Part shown: one piece after another, positions 1 through 10,502 of the stretch
Layout of the letters: every line of letters starts with the position of its first letter
Position numbering within the stretch: position 1 is the first letter of the stretch
From: Dendrolimus kikuchii
Taxonomy: Eukaryota; Arthropoda; Insecta; Lepidoptera; Lasiocampidae
Reading direction: 5' to 3'
Length of the DNA stretch: 64,000 bases
NCBI GenBank assembly: GCA_019925095.2
Contig: CM034411.1
Location: forward strand, 10,004,001 to 10,068,000
Notes under the pieces: model-generated
Told to the model about the DNA's origin: nothing
The model's database searches: none
Seen by the model: the letters and a program-made list of their open reading frames with translations, nothing else
Program-made: the position numbers and the translations under genes

Positions 1-930
1 TAATACCTGTCTTAATAACACAGATTATTTTTCTAAGTTTTACTTCGGTTAGGGTTACGGTTACTATGAGCGTGATATGGCTGATTTACAATGAGTACGA
101 GTATACCAGCTATCAATCTACTTCTAACCGGCTGTGTATGTTAAAATATAATGATATTTATGTCAATTTCGGTTATTTCAGTAATAATCATGAAAAGTTT
201 ATGGCAAAACTATTTCAGTTTTAACAACAGTTATGTCCTAAGAAACACTAGCGGTTGTAAAGTCCGTCGTAAAACTCTTATAGTATCGCATCGAACATAT
301 AATGTTCAATGTAACTTACATTAGAGAAATATGACAGGTGAATACTATACCATTAGTATTGGAATTTATTTAAGACTTTAAAATGTTTCTAAGGTACAAA
401 ATAAATATTAAACTACACTACGCATCCATTCCATCCACGTGAAGGAACAAAAATTAAATTGCGATACAGAGATAATATGAATGAGAAGTTGCTAACAAGA
501 CGACACAAATAAATAAATTAAATTAAATGTAAGACGAAGAACTATTAAAAAAAAAATAGTGTAGAAATGTAGTCTTATAATTGGCCAGGGAGAGATATAA
601 TTCAAACCATTTTTTAATGACTTAAGCGCGTGTTTGTTCTGATATTTTGAGTCTGAAATGTCGTAGGCGTTCTGTTAGCAAAATAATTGAAATCTCACAC
701 AACAATTATACAAAATCAGCAAAAATTTACATTTAAAGTTGTTGAATAATTTATTACAATGTTAAAGAAAGCATAATAAAGTTAATAATATTATACCAAC
801 TAAAACACACTATGCACAACAATCATAAGTGAATAATGTAAAATAGAAAATATATGACAATAAAGGATGGTTAAAAATCGTGCATAACGGAATAGATTGA
901 TTAAGCACCTTAGCTACTAACTAAAAAACT
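1..930. other. AT-rich stretch, no feature identified
   Basis: Both strands are stop-rich. I see only short A/T runs and no repeat family that recurs elsewhere in the window. Confidence 0.5.
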
Positions 931-1117
931 CCGTTGGCTCAGCAATTCAAAGTGAATTTTGGCCTCCGAAACGAGAGCACACTACTTTCCTCTGTCCTGC
1001 AGTGTATTGCCAGTGGTGGGCTTGGAGTTCGCTCGGGTCAGCTTCCACTCTATCTTACCAGCGATACTTAGGACGGCTAACCGGTAGCCGACCAACTAGT
1101 CGTGACTATTTTCAATG

Positions 1118-1250
1118 TACGGCTGTGAGACCTGGACACTTACAATTAAAGAAGAGAACCAATTGTTACTCACAGAGAGTATGGTTCTTAGAAAAATCTT
1201 GGGCCCAACATAAAGAGGAGATGGTAGCTGGTCCGAACTAACTTAGCTAC
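1118..1250 (+). pseudogene. LINE reverse transcriptase C-terminal fragment
   Basis: Reading from 1118 gives YGCETWTLT, the motif just downstream of the reverse transcriptase core in many insect endonuclease-reverse transcriptases of non-LTR retrotransposons. After it come residues resembling RKILGPT and then a stop. The upstream part of the domain is not continuous, and a deletion appears to lie just before the tyrosine. This is a decayed 5'-truncated LINE fragment. The element may begin near 930, where the sequence becomes less AT-rich, but I cannot fix that end. Confidence 0.6.
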
Positions 1251-1320
1251 TGCCTGAATTGATATTTATCAAAGCATACAAAAATGTATCCATATGTATC
1301 CAGTAACGTGTATCTACAAT

Positions 1321-1569
1321 AACCAGATATACAATGCAAAAGTGGATGGATGCAGAAGTCGTGGAAGGCCACGACACACCTTCCATGATCAAATTGATCG
1401 TGTACTAGCAGAAGGTGATGTCAGGAGCCTTAAGAACAGACGAGCTTGCATGACAAGAGTTATGAATGTCAAAGAGGCAAGTGAGGTGTGTAAGAATAAG
1501 CCTAAATGGCACTCTGTTGTTCGTGCCTACCCCGCGAGGGAGCTGGCGTGAAGTTATGTATGTATGTAT
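1321..1569 (+). mobile_element. LINE-A copy, 5'-truncated, (ATGT)n tail
   Basis: This encodes the C-terminus of a non-LTR retrotransposon protein, from about QIYNAKVDGC through GRPRHTFHDQIDRVLAEGD to AYPARELA and a stop. It is followed at once by a (TATG)n tail. Near-identical copies lie at 2.6, 17.8, 23.8, 24.3, 28.5, 41.4, 56.6 and 62.7 kb. A 14-base repeat with one mismatch flanks it (1303-1316 and 1570-1583) and is a probable target-site duplication. The LINE clade is not determined. Confidence 0.85.
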
Positions 1570-1607
1570 GTAACTTGTATCTAAATACATAACTGCGACA
1601 TATAAAC

Positions 1608-1688
1608 AAAGACGGACGAACGGACATGAAGAATTTGTAAGCATTCCGTTGTTGCCAAATGGCAATGCCTACGGGATAAAAAAAAAAC
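1608..1688 (+). repeat. Short dispersed repeat, A-rich 3' end
   Basis: The run AAAGACGG...GGACATGA...ATTCCGTTGTTGCCAAA ending in an A run resembles a motif common in lepidopteran genomes. It has a weaker relative in this window at 35602-35675. It looks like a decayed retroposon 3' end. Confidence 0.4.
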
Positions 1689-1689
1689 A

Positions 1690-2621
1690 AAATTTAATAG
1701 AAATCTGCTAAAAATAAATTAAAATATTAATTGAAATATTTCGAGGCTATAAAATTTATATGCTGACCTTACCTTAGTCAACAATATCCCCAACCGTGCC
1801 TTCTTGAAACTACGTTTTTAATATTGCTCTCTTTAAAAAAAATTTCTTCGGGTTGATTTTACGAGTCTTTGTCTACTTTAAGCGACGCATTATGACTTTC
1901 TACTTTCATCTTTAGACATTATATTTTTTACAGATATTAGCATAAGAATACTTAGTTACCACTTAAGTTGAATGTATTTTATGATTTATTAATACGCTAG
2001 AGAGACTTGTTAACGTCACCAATATGAATTATGAATATCTCCGTTGCAGTGTTTTAAAACGCTTTACATAAATTAGTTATGGCGAGACGAGCAAAGTAAT
2101 AATTTTTGTATAATTTTGACAGAAAGCTGTAAATGTATATAGTACTCCCAAATTTTAGTTTTAAGTACTACGAAATGTATATTGTCGTGGGGGCTATGTT
2201 CTCATAAAACTGAATTTATTGCGCATACCGTAAAGACCTGTGACTTCTTTTGAATGAAGGAAGCGGCCATAACGTTGAAACACAAATTTATTACCAAAAG
2301 TCTAATAATGAATGTTCATATCCTTGAGATATTATTTATGGGTTGCCCAATGCCCATACAAATTTATATCCCCTATTTTGTCACTTCAAGAATTTTTTGA
2401 AAAAAGGAATCCTTCCCCTAGTATGGAATCTATTATCTTCCCAAATGGCATGAATATTCGTTCAGCTATGTAGTACAATTACTTTCGCAATTACATATTA
2501 GTATCAGTATGTATGGAATTCAAGATCCTATTTAAAGTTCTATTTTGTTGAAATTTGCTGTTTTTAAATCGGAAAATTACACACCAAGGCATACAGACAC
2601 AAATATTAATTTTACGTTATT
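1690..2621. other. AT-rich stretch, no feature identified
   Basis: There are no recurrent families and no protein-like reading frame. The part at 2340-2460 is slightly richer in C but was not recognised. Confidence 0.45.
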
Positions 2622-2633
2622 AAAATTGCTACA

Positions 2634-2863
2634 GTGGATGGATGCAGAAGTCGTGGAAGGCCACGAGACACCTTCCATGATCAAATTGATCGTGTACTAG
2701 CAGAAGGTGATGTCAGGAGCCTTAAGAACAGACGAGCGTGCATGACAAGAGTTATGAATGTCAAAGAGGCAAGTGAGGTGTGTAAGAATAAGCCTAAATG
2801 GCACTCTGTTGTTCGTGCCTACCCCGCAAGGGAACTGGCGTGAAGTTATGTATGTATGTATGT
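2634..2863 (+). mobile_element. LINE-A copy with perfect 12-bp target-site duplication
   Basis: This is a 5'-truncated copy beginning within the VDGCRSRGRP codons and running to the AYPARELA stop and the (TATG)n tail. The reading frame is intact. AAAATTGCTACA occurs exactly at 2622-2633 and 2864-2875, directly abutting both ends. That is the expected mark of target-primed insertion. Confidence 0.92.
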
Positions 2864-3150
2864 AAAATTGCTACAAGCATCTAGTTACTATGGCGAAAAA
2901 GTTTAATTTACTGTTCCTAAATAAATCTAACAATTTTCCTCGCTAAAAGTGTAGCAATATTTATTTAGTCTAGCAGAAAATTTAACTAATGACACTGTCG
3001 CCTACATCAAATTAAAAGCAGGATATGTCCCATATTGTTCAAATTATTTACATCATCATGCCGTTTTAGTATTGTTTGCTGAAATGACGTAAGCAAGTTA
3101 AGAGATTACTAGAACATTTTAGGTGAAAGGCTCGAATGGAAATTTATAGA

Positions 3151-3250
3151 ATAGAATAGAACTTTATTGCACAAAAATGCTACATAAAATCAAGAACATT
3201 AATATACAAGTTTTTTCTTCGATTGTGATTTCTTCCAGACAACCTTTGGA
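3151..3250 (-). mobile_element. LINE family N 3' end
   Basis: Reversed, the sequence has GGTTGTCTGGAAGAAATC...GCAATAAAG and ends in a pentanucleotide tail (TTCTA)n at 3151-3164. The same 3' untranslated module is at 13685-13800 (-), 35455-35535 (+) and 54570-54655 (+). No coding part remains. Confidence 0.6.
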
Positions 3251-3536
3251 TGGAGTATATATAAAACATAGGATAACAAAAGTCGGTATGTTGTTTCGGT
3301 AAATTATGTCTAAAATAGAAAAAATATGTACTAAGTGCGTATCAGTATATGCACAATGAAGGGTCTGATGACTAAAGACTACTGTATTTGTCATATAACT
3401 AGAGTCCTGAAAAAAAACCTGAAAAATCAAAAACACCCTATTTCTCAAAAACTACTCAACAGAATTTTTTCAAATTGGTTATTGCTAAAAGTATTTTTTC
3501 TAAGCTCAACAGGTATTTTAGAATTTTCCACACTTC

Positions 3537-3855
3537 ATCCGTGCAGGAACGGAGAAAGAATACAATTTCCTGCGGCCGGGCGGCCTGTCGTAAGAGGCGA
3601 CTTAACAACCCACAGCCAGGTGGTAGGGCATTTGCCCGACTGGATGGCTACCACCCCTGGTCTAAAGTATGTCGCCATAACAACCTTGAGTTGTGTTCCG
3701 GCATTAGTGACCAGGTTCCAGTTTCCCTTAAGAGAGCAGCAGCGCATTTGTAGCAATTTTGCTGTTGCAAATGTCCATAGGCGATGGTAACCGCTTTCCA
3801 TCAAGTGGGCCGTTCGCCTGTCTGCTGATCTTCTGCAATAAAAAAAAAAAAAAAC
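3537..3855 (+). repeat. Family B poly(A) retroposon, full length
   Basis: This is a 310-base dispersed unit starting ATCCGTGCAGGAACGGAG and ending TGCAATAAA plus an A run. Other copies are at 6.0, 21.0, 39.0, 44.6, 61.4, 62.8 and 63.4 kb. Near the 3' end one frame reads REQQRICS...AVANVHRRW and a stop. This matches the last codons of a CR1/Jockey-like LINE (compare 59.1 kb), so the 3' tail is LINE-derived. No Pol III A or B box was found. The apparent open reading frames across it are by-products of the repeat. Confidence 0.85.
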
Positions 3856-4265
3856 TTCAGTTAAAAAGATTAGTTGTAGGGCCAATTTGCATACAAAAAT
3901 CTCCCCACTATCTGACTCAAATAAAAATTTGTTAAGAAACGTCGTTAACTATTAAAACGTATATACAATAGCTATGTATAATTTTATTTATACACAATTT
4001 CACTACATGTATATGTACCGGCAGCATATAAAATGTACCCTCTTATTAATTTAGATTTAGACAGACAAGACAATGTTTTATAATGTTTAAATGGGCTCCC
4101 ATTTTTGCTAAATCGGCTACGGGACTCGAAAAGTAGTTTCAAAGTGCTGTGGAATTTAGGTATTTTATTTTAATCTATGGGTAAAATAAGGATGCGGACA
4201 CATGTTACAATAAATTCTAATATTCTTACACACAAAATAACAGGCATCAAAATCACATCTTCGAA
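3856..4265. other. AT-rich stretch, no feature identified
   Basis: I see no recognisable repeat or coding signal. Confidence 0.4.
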
Positions 4266-4267
4266 GT

Positions 4268-4575
4268 CGTGGTAGCGTATAATGGCTAGCGTACGCGTCC
4301 CGAACTCAAAGGGCGAGGGTTCGAATCCTGGCCGGAACGCATACACCATTTGGGCAGTTTTCTGACCTAATGTGCTTATTGTTGCAATTACCACGTGCTA
4401 ACAACGGTGAAGGAAAACATCGGGATGAAACCTGCACATCAAGATAACCGATGTGTCAAACCTGCCAAACCGCCTTGGACAAGCGTGGCGGATATGATGG
4501 CTGTCCGCTCTCTTATCGCGGGAGGCCCGAGCCCAGCAGTGGGGCGTTTATGGGCTATTATTATAACATTTCAAA
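4268..4575 (+). repeat. Family F SINE with tRNA-like head
   Basis: A B-box-like GGTTCGAATCC lies at about 4319-4329, inside a tRNA-like stretch whose stems are degenerate. It is followed by a body containing GTGAAGGAAAACATCG, ACATCAAGATAACCGATG and CCCAGCAGTGGGGCG, and a (TTA)n-like tail. Related pieces are at 13590-13677 plus 14565-14645, and a rearranged copy is at 25797-25939. I read it as a tRNA-derived SINE, not a tRNA gene. Confidence 0.7.
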
Positions 4576-4661
4576 CAATAACACCGGCACACAAAAAATA
4601 AATAGTGGTCTGTATTTTAACCATCTATCTATTCATATGTATTTCGATGCGTTAATTTCGA

Positions 4662-4729
4662 ATCTGGGGTCAGTTTGGTCCACACACCTTCAAAATTTTC
4701 AAGATGTATGGACCAAACTGACCCCAGAT
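4662..4729. repeat. 68-bp near-perfect palindrome
   Basis: Arms 4662-4682 and 4709-4729 are exact reverse complements (21 bases, starting ATCTGGGGTCAG). The inner part continues the symmetry with few mismatches to a central AAAATTTT. A shorter outer match, AACCATCTAT with ATAGATGGGTT, flanks it. It may be a foldback MITE core. Confidence 0.75.
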
Positions 4730-4830
4730 ACCAAATAGATGGGTTTGGTCAAGTAGCTACTTACGAGACGTCGTAAGTAGTTCGTACAACTTCTAAGAGG
4801 CTGCGACGTTTAGTAAAATGATAAGAAGTA

Positions 4831-5580
4831 CTTAGTGGTCGCCCGTTGTCGAAATTCGACCATAATAATTAATGTCAAAGACTATACTTCTATAATCACA
4901 CATTTCGCCAAGGTTACACTGTTAATTTGAGTTTGACAATAAACAAAAGAGTGGTAGTGTGTGTAATGTTTTTTATTGATTTAATGCATTTTTATGTATA
5001 ATTTAAAAAAGTACTAGCGGCCCCGAAAGACGTCTTGGTCTGAGAAAATCTACGATCCGATCCTAGTGCCACCTACCGGTTCTAATTGTAGATTTAAACC
5101 ATCCGGGGACCCACTCAAACACAAAAACAAAATCACCAAAATCGGTCCAGGTGATTAGGAGGAATCTAGAACCCGATCTCAGCGCCACCTACCGGTTGTA
5201 ATTGCGAATCTAAACCATCCGGGAACCCACTAAAACACACAAAAACAAAATCGCCCCAGGTGATTAGGAGCATTCTAGAACCCGATCTTAGCGCCACGTA
5301 CCGGTTCCAACGGGATAAAAAGTATCCTATGTCCGTCTCCTGGTTCTAAGCTACCTCCCCACCAATTTTCAGCCAAATCGGTACAGCGGTTCTTGAGTTA
5401 TAAGTAGTGTAACTAACACGACTTTCTTTTATATATATAGAAGAAGAAGATTAGCATTCGTCGCTTCATCTCTATATAAACTATAAGTGTGCGAAATTTC
5501 ATACTGCTCCGTCCGCGCAATTTTCGTAAAAAGGGGTACAAAGTTTTTGTTGCACGTATTAGTATATAGATCTCAGTTGT
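4831..5580 (-). mobile_element. Helitron-like element J, split by element K
   Basis: The two halves, 4831-5013 and 5451-5580, align with uninterrupted J copies at 22580-22947 and 57811-58140. In its own orientation J starts TCTATATA and ends with a hairpin (GGTCGAA / TTCGACC) about 11 bases before CTAG, the classical Helitron 3' end. In this copy the CTAG has decayed to CTTAG. There is no coding capacity, so it is non-autonomous. Confidence 0.65.
5014..5450 (-). mobile_element. Helitron-like element K, inserted in J
   Basis: Reversed, it starts TCTTCTTCTATATATA and ends ...GGGGCCGCTAG followed by T. Inside are about three tandem units of roughly 110-125 bases, each with GCCACCTACCGGTT (5066, 5187, 5293 regions). 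It interrupts J between AAAAAAG and TTAGCATTC. It has no target-site duplication, as expected of Helitrons. Other K copies are at 13927-14455. Confidence 0.65.
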
Positions 5581-6033
5581 ACTTGACTGTCCGGTCCCTT
5601 ATTATATATACCATTCAATAGTAAAAGGAAACAGCATCTCAGATAAGTTATCTCATAGATAGATATATCAAAATGTCATCGATGCCATTTTTTACTATCG
5701 GTCCTTAGAATTCAAATTACTTAACAATCTTCTTTTAAATAAAGTAATTCATTTGATACTATTCATATCTTCTGAACCCTGCGTACTATCGAATAGGAAA
5801 ATAGACGAAAATTTAAGATAGAATTCCTGTTAACCTTAAAAAAATTTCATTGAAATCTCGTTTCGGAGTCTATTCAAGTTGAACTTTTTAGACAAATGAA
5901 AATTCTGAAAAGGGTCATCTATGTTTAGGTATTGTAAAAATAGGTGTTTTCCCTTAATTTTGGCATTCATATTAAAACTACAGACGGACCACTTGAGCTT
6001 TATTCGTTGGAACATTTTATATAAGTATATTTT
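5581..6033. other. No feature identified
   Basis: A stretch near 5820-5890 (TTCATTGAAATCTCGTTTCGGAG) vaguely resembles 61950-61990. Otherwise it is unremarkable AT-rich sequence. Confidence 0.35.
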
Positions 6034-6035
6034 GC

Positions 6036-6261
6036 CAGGTGGTAGGGCATTTGCCCGACTGGATGGCTACCACCCCTGGTCTAAACTATGTCGCCATAAT
6101 AACCTTGAGTTGTGTTCCGGCATTAGTGACCAGGTTCCAGTATCCCTTAAGAGAGCATCAGCGCATTTGTAGCACCTTTGGTGTTCCAAATGTCCATAGG
6201 TGATGGTAACCGCTTTCCATCAAGTGGGCCGTCTGCCTGTCTGCTGAACTCCTGCAATAAA
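6036..6261 (+). repeat. Family B retroposon, 5'-truncated
   Basis: This copy begins at CAGGTGGTAGGGCATTTGCC, losing about 80 bases of the family head. It retains the 3' tail TGCAATAAA plus A run and is followed by an (AT)n microsatellite at about 6267-6294. Truncation at the 5' end fits insertion by a LINE reverse transcriptase. Confidence 0.85.
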
Positions 6262-6264
6262 AAA

Positions 6265-6299
<35 letters not shown>

Positions 6300-6489
6300 T
6301 AATAATTTATAGATTATATATAGGGGATAGAGGGAGCTGTTATTTTATATATAAGTTATGATTTTTAAATTACATCTACACATGAATCCATTTGTTACCC
6401 TTATAACGAGCCTTTGTTGTGCACGTAACAGAATTTGCGTAACAATTTTTTGCATTTGAAACTTTCCAAAATCAGAATTCGATTACTTT

Positions 6490-6705
6490 AATGGCCTCTA
6501 TGGTTGAGCGGGCTAAGTCTTTGCCGGGTTACCTCACTACAACGCAGAGGCTCCGGGTTCGATTCGTGGTATGGTAAATTTCTGAAACGAATTTTCTCCG
6601 TTGGGTGTCTGGGTTCGGTCCCGTAATTATATTACCCATAACACAAGCGTAGCTTGCTTAATTTGGGGATGTACAATACGTGTGTTTGTCTGCCGATTAA
6701 TGATT
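6490..6705 (+). repeat. Family E SINE (tRNA-derived, class II-like)
   Basis: A perfect Pol III A box, TGGTTGAGCGG, lies at 6501-6511 and a B box, GGTTCGATTCG, at 6556-6566. Their spacing suggests a Leu/Ser-type tRNA with a long variable arm. A body follows with GTCTGGGTTCGG and AACTTGC-like segments, then TGTGTTTGTCTG. Other copies are at 11557, 58232 and 62076 (+) and 13190 (-). Confidence 0.75.
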
Positions 6706-6840
6706 AATAATGACTTACCACACACACTATTACATCGGTTGTTGGGTCGGATAAATCTATATGTACAACATTTAGATCGTTTCTTGTATTGTAAATTCTG
6801 AGAAAATCAGTCGCGACAGACATACGGAAATACTCTCTAA

Positions 6841-7166
6841 TCTATATATTAATACGTGAAGCAAAAACACAACAAAAACTTTGTACCCCTTTTTATGAAA
6901 ATTGCGCGGACGGAGGAGTATAAAATTTCGCACACTTATAGTTTATATAGAGAAGGAGTGCAGTTTGCTAATTTTTTTTTTTTAAATTATGCATGTATTT
7001 GACACACACAAGCATATATACTCTTTTGTTTATTGTTAAAGTCAAATTAACAGTGTAGCCTTGGCAAAATCTGTGGTTATAGATGTATAGTCTTGGACAT
7101 TAATTATTATGGTCGAATTTCGATCACGGGCGACTGTATGGCGTAGGGTTTTTATTAAAATTAAAG
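6841..7166 (+). mobile_element. Helitron-like element J, variant 3' end
   Basis: It starts TCTATATATTAATACGTGAAG, with the hairpin region GGTCGAATTTCGATC near 7110. It then runs ACGGGCGACTGTATGGCGTAGGG, not the CTAG ending. The copy at 22580-22947 has the same variant ending, so this is a distinct subfamily. Confidence 0.6.
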
Positions 7167-7712
7167 TCTCATTTTTTCGGATATTCAGCAACCGAATATA
7201 CATATATCGGCTACTATATATCCCAGAATCAAATACCCACCTCGATAGCATTGCTTTGACGTGCCCCCAAACTTAAACTCCTGTAGGTCCCGTGACATTA
7301 TTTAGAAACAATGTACTCGGGAGGCTTACAAAAGCGTCGGCCTGTAACCTGCCAATATTGCTGCTTACTAAAATATTTTTACATCAATGTTCTATTGCTT
7401 AAAGACATTATTGTATACAGTGTATACAATATATATATTATACATATTGCCGACTTCGATAGTTCAGTTTATGTTTTAGATTTTTCAATGTAAAGTTTTC
7501 ACCTAAACTGTAGATTACCCTCACTTCACTTTATAGATTATTTTTTCCAAATAAAGTTAATTTTTAAATAGGCATCCTAAACTACCTAAGTCTATATTTT
7601 AAGAGTTGTAATTAGGAATGTTTTAATTTATGTACTTAATTTATATGGCTGTTTGTCTGTAAGTCTTGCGAAAAAATAGATGGATAATTTAGCTCTAAAA
7701 ATCAATAAAAAT
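7167..7712. other. AT-rich stretch, no feature identified
   Basis: Nothing recurrent was seen. The short frame at 7311-7493 is not protein-like. Confidence 0.4.
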
Positions 7713-8292
7713 TATATAATAAATGCAAATGCGAATATGTTCGTCTGTAACGTTTTCACGTCTTAACAACGCAACAGATAGTTACGAAATTTTTCATACA
7801 CGTTGGCATGTGTCAATAGGGTAGGGTACTATAACGACCGGAATTAACATCATTTTTAAATCTTCAATTATTACATTTTAATTATTTTCTTTTCACTAGA
7901 TAGGTAGCCATCATCGCGGCCCGCAGGTCACTGACCGATGTCTTTCGTTCTTAATATTCAAATATTGTTTTCTCTAAAATCAACACGACCGCAGAGACTG
8001 GCCGTTACAGTACTTTTTATCCAGAAAAAAGTACTGATCCCGAGGGATAGACGAATATAGCCGGAAAGATGGCGCTCCGATTGTATTTTATTGGCGCCAA
8101 TGTTAGCAATTCAATAACAAATACATCGTCATGAAAACGACAGTGACAATTACTTCCACCTCCGCTTTGATAGATGGCGTTTCGGGTATTTTGAAATAAA
8201 AATCAAGCACACCACTTCTAATAATTATAACATGCCTATGGTATACATATTACCCTTTTCTTAACGTGTGCGAAGTCACGGGCAAAAGCTAG
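7713..8292 (+). mobile_element. Helitron-like repeat (family P/H), CTAG end
   Basis: It begins AATAAATGCAAATGCG followed by a GTCTGTAACGTTTTCACG-type motif. It ends GTGCGAAGTCACGGGCAAAAG then CTAG at 8289-8292, followed by T. The GC-rich terminus matches the reverse of the copies at 14819 and 50145. The interior (about 7820-8230) is longer than in those copies and may hold a secondary insertion. Confidence 0.45.
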
Positions 8293-8319
8293 TTAATAAT
8301 AAAATAATAATCGATAGAC

Positions 8320-8385
8320 GAACACACACATTGTATATCCCCAAGCTAAGCAAGTTGCCCAGTGTTATGGGTTAAATATAATGTC
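8320..8385 (-). repeat. Family E SINE fragment (3' part)
   Basis: Reversed, it reads GGGACATTATATTTAACCC... through AACTTGCTTAGCTTGGGGAT to TGTGTGTTCGTC, which is the SINE E body and tail only. The Pol III boxes are missing. Confidence 0.55.
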
Positions 8386-8722
8386 CCACAGCTGGGCTCT
8401 GACTCGAAAAGCAATCTCAAGAGCGCAAGTCAAACATTCTGACAAACTCAGCCGCTTTGTACTAATTCTATGCACGAATAGTTTATTTAAGGGGCCAATT
8501 ATGCATTAGAACGACCCGTCTGGGTCCCTTAAGGGGTGTCTTGCAAATTTCCCGGGTGAAGTTAAACAGGAAGTGGCCAATCTGGGCGCAATTTCAAATT
8601 ATAAAGGCAACTCGACACGACGTCGATGTAACAAATATTCGCATTTGCAATCGCATTTACAAGAAACATTGCGAATTTTATAGCAAATGTATTTGACAAA
8701 CGAAGAGGAAATTATATATGGA
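8386..8722. other. No feature identified
   Basis: Moderately balanced composition around 8490-8590, but no repeat or coding match was recognised. Confidence 0.35.
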
Positions 8723-9185
8723 ACTAGGATATGCCCGCGACTTCGTCCACGCTTGATTTGAAATTCCCGCGGGATTCCCGGGACACAAAATACCGCAGAA
8801 TTTAAAAAAAGAATGTTAGCTATCGTTTTAGTGGAAATTGTGTCGGAATAAGCTAATTTTTATGCATCCGAAAAACTTGAAACCGCTCCCGGGAAAACCC
8901 CCACGGGATTATTACATAAAATTTGCTATCGATCAGTCAAAAAATTACCATTGGAATTCGGACTTTTTTTATCTGGTGATTTTAAATAATTATAAGAAAA
9001 ATTCCCGTAGGATTCCCAGGATAACAAGTAGGGCAGAGTTTAAGTCTAGGAATTCGTTGTCGATCAGCGAAAACTACATCGAAATCAGCCCAGTAGTTTT
9101 TACGTGAATCCCCAACAAAAAGACAAGAAATTTAAAAAAATTGCATCATGTTCTCCATCGTTTATATAGTGTATTCCAGTTGTTT
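8723..9185 (-). mobile_element. Helitron-like element G
   Basis: Read on the minus strand it ends AAGTCGCGGGCATATC then CTAG followed by T. The body has repeated blocks with CCCGGGAATCCCGCGGG and GTAAAAACTACTGGGC. Further G copies are at 40253, 51950, 54793 (-) and 55930 (+). The usual TCTATAATATT start is missing here. Assignment to Helitrons rests on the CTAG|T end; no clear terminal hairpin was seen. Confidence 0.5.
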
Positions 9186-9211
9186 GAAACGTCGAAATAA
9201 TAAAGAATCAA

Positions 9212-9234
9212 TTAATAAAACGTAGTTTTATTAA
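9212..9234. repeat. Short perfect hairpin
   Basis: Ten-base arms TTAATAAAAC and GTTTTATTAA flank a GTA loop. Each arm carries an AATAAA-like string, so it could act as a bidirectional poly(A) signal, but chance cannot be excluded. Confidence 0.4.
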
Positions 9235-9513
9235 ACATAAATATATATTACATTTATATATACAGATATAGACGTAGATAGATACGTATACACACAATTT
9301 TATTTTAAGTATATAAAGATTAAGATTATTAAGAAATAAAACAAAATTGAAAAAAAATCACATTATGATTTTAGATATCGCTTGTAATTCACTACGTAAA
9401 ATTGACATCCGTTGTTGTACGAATCAACGGAACAAATAACGCTAAGTTACTTAGCCAGGAAAGTGTTAACAAACCTTCAGCGTTCATAAATTGGTCCCTC
9501 GACACCTCATAAA

Positions 9514-9532
9514 TGGCGCCCAACGTAGGGTC
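9514..9532 (+). other. tRNA primer-binding-site-like motif of an LTR element
   Basis: TGGCGCCCAACGT resembles the primer-binding sites that follow the 5' LTR in insect gypsy-like retrotransposons. The preceding TGGTCCCTCGACACC...CATAAA could be the LTR end. No gag or pol frame follows, and I could not define an LTR start. At best it is a relic. Confidence 0.3.
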
Positions 9533-9805
9533 CGGAGACACGCCTTGGGCAATTTTCCATTACAATTAATGTTACCAGGATACATATAAAAATTCATCTA
9601 AATAAATAACAATAAATAAAATTTAAGTGTCAGTGTGTGGTTTCAAAATTTCTGCCATAGTTAAGGGACTTAAATATACGATGACTAATAATTTATTACC
9701 GATTTTAAAACTTCTCATTCTTTCTTCTTTTTTTCGTCTGAATGTTAGAATGTTTGTCTCGAGTAGGATTTGAAACGGCTTAACCTATTTAAGTCAACCA
9801 GTTAG

Positions 9806-10268
9806 GCTGGGCGCCATTCGGTAGGCTTCGGCAGGTCTTCTGGTCGGCGATTCCATTATGACATACGGTCCTGAGACATGGACACTGACAGTGGGACTGA
9901 TCCACAAATTGAAAGTCGCTCAACGGGCTTTGGGGCGAGCTATGTTAGGTGTTTCTCTTATGGATAGAATCAGAAATAAGGATATACGTAAGGGAATGAA
10001 GGTTGCCGACATAGTTCGCAAGATTAGCAAGTTGAAGTGGCAGTGGGCCGGTCACATCTGTCTCAGGACCGACGGCCGATGGAGCAACCGATTCTTGGAG
10101 CGAATATCGCGTCTTAGTAAACGTAGTCTATAGGACGCCCTCCAGACTGGTAGACTGACGACCTGCGCCAGTTCGCCGGTAGGGGTTGGATGAGGAAGAT
10201 AGGAGACTGGGATGTGGCACAAATTGGGAAGGCCTAAGTCCAGCAGTTGACAGAGACTGGCTGAAGAA
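9806..10268 (+). pseudogene. RTE-like LINE reverse transcriptase C-terminus and 3' end
   Basis: From 9858 the frame reads MTYGPETWTLT, then LKVAQRALGRAMLGVSL, then ISKLKWQWAGHI and RTDGRW. This series is typical of RTE-type endonuclease-reverse transcriptases in arthropods. The frame breaks near 10130, where GRRS/GRPPTRW-like codons should follow. The DNA continues as a decayed 3' end to GTCCAGCAGTTGACAGAGACTGG and a (GAA)n tail. It is a dead, 5'-truncated copy. Confidence 0.8.
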
Positions 10269-10502
10269 GAAGAACTGATTTAAATGAAAATTTAAGGGGT
10301 TAAAACCGGTAATAGTATACTAAATTTTCGTGTATTGTTTTCATTTCGATATCGTGCGGGATTCAAAAGAACTGAATATAAAGTCAACGATTCGCACGGA
10401 CGAAGTAGCGGTCATACCTTGAAATATTACAATAACTAAAGAAAGGTATTACAAAAATCAATTTAGAATTCTGAAAAAATCAAATTTGCTGCAAATGGAC
10501 TG

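Noticed and set aside
4268..4340. tRNA gene
   Set aside because: The B box is good but the acceptor, D and T stems do not pair properly, and the body continues as SINE F.
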